This document shows positions 40,740 through 43,113 of a stretch of 43,113 nucleotides of DNA, one piece after another (position 1 is the first letter of the stretch; every line of letters begins with the position of its first letter). A model generated the notes under the pieces. That model did no database searches. It worked only from the letters and a program-made list of their open reading frames with translations, and was not told the DNA's origin. The stretch covers positions 1 to 43,113 of the forward strand of contig CAIYID010000066.1 of NCBI GenBank assembly GCA_903926205.1, written 5' to 3'. The translations under genes and the position numbers were made by a program. This DNA is from an uncultured Bdellovibrionales bacterium. GTDB lineage: Bacteria; Bdellovibrionota; Bdellovibrionia; Bdellovibrionales; Bdellovibrionaceae.

Positions 40740-43113
40740 TTACTCAATGCTTCTCACGAGACGAAATCCCATGTGATCGTACCGAACTGAAGATTCTGCA
40801 AGACCACGGTGGCTGGCTGAGAATTCACTTGCATCAGTGCGACTTCGAAAGCTTCCACCGCGTACAATCACTCCACTACGTAAAATTTGAGGAGAATCTG
40901 TTTTTGAGTTTTGTGGAATTGCTCTTGCTGATTTTTTTCCTTGGCTATCTTTAGTCAATTTCCAGACATTCCCTTGGAGATCATAGAGCGGCTTTCCATT
41001 ATAAAAAACAGGCCGCAGTGACCCGACCGGCTGTGTATTTAAGCCCCCATTCCATCCATCAACGGCATAGTCACGTAAATTTAAACCTATCCACGGATCA
41101 AATGAAGCGTTACCAATTGCCACTCCACCCAAACGAGATACGAGCTCCCATTGGGCTTCTGTCGGAAGATCGTATTTTGCCCCTTTTTTATGCCCAGGGA
41201 ATAATGATCCTAAACTCTGTTGCACTTGAATATCATTAAGCTCTGACAATTCATTTAATCCTTTTTTCCATAAATTAACATCTTCAGCGGAAACTTGTTC
41301 AACAGGATTTTCTTCATTTAAAAATTTTGATGGAGTGCTGTTAAGTTCAATGTACTCTTGGCCAAGATGCTTTTTTATTAGTTCAGCAACTAATCTATAC
41401 ATATGTTGATTTGTGTCGACAGAAAGTACCTCAAAAGGTTTTGCGACTGTTGTTAACTCGCCGTTCTTTCCGTCTCCCATCATATAGGAAGTCGGTTCAA
41501 TTCGAACAAAGTCAATGATCGGACTCCCTTTTGGATATTCTGCAGTCAGGTGTTCTGTGTTTCTTTCCTTTAGAACAAAGCGTCTGGACACAACCTCTGG
41601 TCGAAGTTGCTGAATATGGTCTGCAAGTTCTGTTTTCCCACGCAAACGCAATTGCTCCACTTCAGTGAAACCAAGATTGTTTTTTCGGTTAAAATCAAAT
41701 TTAGGATTCGAGATGAGCCATTCAATAACTTCTTTACTGTTAAAATATTCTGCAAATTGAAGAATTGAAATTTGGCTTCTATTTTTGTGATTAACATCAT
41801 AAACTTTCGAATCAACAAGAAGCTCTACTGTTAGCGGGTCTCCGCTCACATTAGCTTTTCTCCATAGAACAGCGGATGACCAATTATCGTCTAACCAAAG
41901 GGCAAATTGTCTTTTTCTTAATTCTGGAGATTTGTCCCACGCAAAAATTTCAGGCATTACTTTTTCAATAACGGCCTTAATATCATCGGCGGCGGTTCCA
42001 CGTTTTGATCTGAGAAACTCTTCAAAGTTTTTATTGGTTTGGAGCAATTCAAATACTGCTTTTTTTTTAAGCTCAAAGCTCGCCGTGGGCGTTTGAACTA
42101 TCTGAGTTAGATAATCATAAAATTGCTCAGGCTTCAGTAAGCCCATGGAATCGATTGTTTTTAAAATTGGTCCGACAGTTTTTATATACCGAATAACATC
42201 GGCCTCATGAGATGATCGAGCCTTCACAAAAACTAGATTAAACAGACGCTGAGCAACGGGACGAAAAACTTCAGGCGAAATTAATTCTTGTACCTTCGGA
42301 TTTTGCAGCGAATAAAGCAAACTCACCAGTCGATCTTGATCGGCTTTTAACTCTGAAAATAAAAGCTTCTCCAATTCATCAGTGATTTTTGCAAAATTAA
42401 TTCTTCTTTTGAACATTTCCAATAAGCCTAAATCAGATTTATCAATCTGAATATCCAGTTTGTTTTCTGCGATTTTCAGTAAGTCATCCAAAGTAAAATT
42501 AAGAGATTCAGGAATGACTTTGAGTGCTTTTTTATTATTAAAAACTATATATTCGTCCGTCACTTCCTCATTAACAATTATTTTAACAATCTTAAAATCA
42601 GTCCCTTCTCGGGCTTTCGGGTCGACGGTGAATCTTATTGTTAACCCCGAGCCTTTGGCCCCTTCTCGACCAAGCCGTGTGTAAAAGCCGTCGCCGTAAA
42701 ATGCGAATTCCCCTTCGATATTACTCCTAGAGATTAAGACATTCGGTTCTCCGGAATGGGCTCGAGTGATAGATTCATAGGCGAGCAACGTATTTGTTTC
42801 ATGGGCAACGACTTTAAGCCTAAGCTCTTCAGCGGTTTTTCCGGTTCCTTCACCAACAGGTTTTGAACGAAGGGGCTCTTTATTCAACCACCAGCTGCCA
42901 CTTTGAAGATTGTCTTTTTCTCCCATCTCAATGAGTTTTTTTCTCAAGCCAAGACGGTCAAGCTGATCCATTGCATACTCAATATTAGTCGCATGCATGA
43001 CGAGTTTTTTTGCGGTGTCTTCAAGACGGCGTTTTGCTGCCGCATTTTGCAATTGTTTAGGATCAAATTGGTCCACAATGGCTTTCATTTCATTAAATTC
43101 ATTCTCCGAAAAT
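40740..43113 (-). CDS. Exported multidomain paralogue D (N-terminus beyond right edge)
   Basis: The frame is open to the window edge; residues upstream of the first visible Met (FSENEFNE) align with FSE..F in paralogues B and C, so about 310 N-terminal residues, including signal peptide and the nucleotidyltransferase-like part, lie outside. About 790 residues are visible: the WWLNKEPLRSK linker, the ART-like set (VAHETN, GDGFYTR, TDEYIVF), a helical region, ankyrin-like repeats (VYDVNHKNRSQISILQ and following) and an FGE/C-type-lectin-like C-terminus (FVRIEPTSYMMG, PTEAQWELVSR, IVRGGSFRSR, GFRLVRSIE). Compared with B, the region before the ART Glu has an insertion (DFKIVKIIVNEEV). It ends 54 bp before the macrodomain gene start, suggesting a common transcript D, macrodomain, C, B. 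Confidence 0.8.
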   Translation of the reverse strand, partial: FSENEFNEMKAIVDQFDPKQLQNAAAKRRLEDTAKKLVMHATNIEYAMDQLDRLGLRKKLIEMGEKDNLQSGSWWLNKEPLRSKPVGEGTGKTAEELRLKVVAHETNTLLAYESITRAHSGEPNVLISRSNIEGEFAFYGDGFYTRLGREGAKGSGLTIRFTVDPKAREGTDFKIVKIIVNEEVTDEYIVFNNKKALKVIPESLNFTLDDLLKIAENKLDIQIDKSDLGLLEMFKRRINFAKITDELEKLLFSELKADQDRLVSLLYSLQNPKVQELISPEVFRPVAQRLFNLVFVKARSSHEADVIRYIKTVGPILKTIDSMGLLKPEQFYDYLTQIVQTPTASFELKKKAVFELLQTNKNFEEFLRSKRGTAADDIKAVIEKVMPEIFAWDKSPELRKRQFALWLDDNWSSAVLWRKANVSGDPLTVELLVDSKVYDVNHKNRSQISILQFAEYFNSKEVIEWLISNPKFDFNRKNNLGFTEVEQLRLRGKTELADHIQQLRPEVVSRRFVLKERNTEHLTAEYPKGSPIIDFVRIEPTSYMMGDGKNGELTTVAKPFEVLSVDTNQHMYRLVAELIKKHLGQEYIELNSTPSKFLNEENPVEQVSAEDVNLWKKGLNELSELNDIQVQQSLGSLFPGHKKGAKYDLPTEAQWELVSRLGGVAIGNASFDPWIGLNLRDYAVDGWNGGLNTQPVGSLRPVFYNGKPLYDLQGNVWKLTKDSQGKKSARAIPQNSKTDSPQILRSGVIVRGGSFRSRTDASEFSASHRGLAESSVRYDHMGFRLVRSIE

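Noticed and set aside
40740-43113. Active formylglycine-generating (sulfatase-modifying) enzyme
   Set aside because: The C-terminal domains resemble the fold but lack a conserved Cys pair across the paralogues, and no sulfatase gene is nearby.
16383-43113. Diversity-generating retroelement acting on the lectin-like C-termini
   Set aside because: No reverse transcriptase or template repeat is visible in the window; only the target-type fold is present.
1-43113. CRISPR arrays, tRNA or rRNA genes, insertion sequences and clear intrinsic terminators
   Set aside because: I read the gaps for these and saw no direct-repeat arrays, cloverleaf or rRNA-like sequence, transposase genes, or GC-rich hairpins followed by T runs; a systematic computation was not possible.

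Overview
The window is AT-rich, densely packed bacterial DNA. The gene content points to a Bdellovibrio-like member of the Bdellovibrionota: a sphingolipid-type synthase, an Agl/Glt-like (gliding or envelope-motor) operon and many exported proteins of unknown function. This assignment is inferred from gene families; there is no rRNA or other taxonomic marker in the window.

Region 1 (about 1-16.4 kb) is a lipid and small-molecule block. A plus-strand operon encodes a phosphoenolpyruvate mutase, an RND/MMPL exporter, a serine-palmitoyltransferase-like enzyme, a thymidylate-kinase-like protein and a diacylglycerol/sphingosine-type lipid kinase. It converges on a minus-strand operon encoding an exported protein, a rifampin-phosphotransferase-like three-domain enzyme, a second thymidylate-kinase-like protein and a short-chain dehydrogenase. 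Beyond these lie a family-5 nucleotidyltransferase, a HAD phosphatase, a methyltransferase and an extended SDR. C-P bond formation, sphingoid-base condensation, ketone reduction, lipid phosphorylation and lipid export side by side suggest a pathway for phosphonate-bearing sphingolipids.

Region 2 (16.4-21.0 kb) holds the first member (A) of a family of about 1100-residue exported multidomain proteins, preceded by a radical SAM enzyme.

Region 3 (21.0-29.4 kb) is one tightly overlapping minus-strand operon: outer-membrane barrel, TolQ/ExbB-like protein, two TolR/ExbD-like proteins, two helical-repeat exported proteins, a small exported protein, and an FHA-transmembrane-TonB-like transducer. This resembles the Agl/Glt machinery of myxobacteria.

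Region 4 (29.6-32.9 kb) is a plus-strand cassette: NodU-type carbamoyltransferase, SxtJ-like small membrane protein, a 47-residue DUF5989-like protein and an SGNH hydrolase.

Region 5 (32.9 kb to the end) is the most unusual. Three further paralogues (B, C, D; D runs off the right edge) form a minus-strand array with a secreted protein that appears to be a circularly permuted macrodomain. All four paralogues share a nucleotidyltransferase-like N-terminal part, a segment with the His-Tyr-Glu pattern of ADP-ribosyltransferases, ankyrin-like repeats and a divergent FGE-sulfatase/C-type-lectin-like C-terminus. Paralogues A and B and the macrodomain gene carry the same palindrome inside the coding sequence, centred exactly at nucleotide 45. 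This is a candidate undescribed ADP-ribose-related secreted system.
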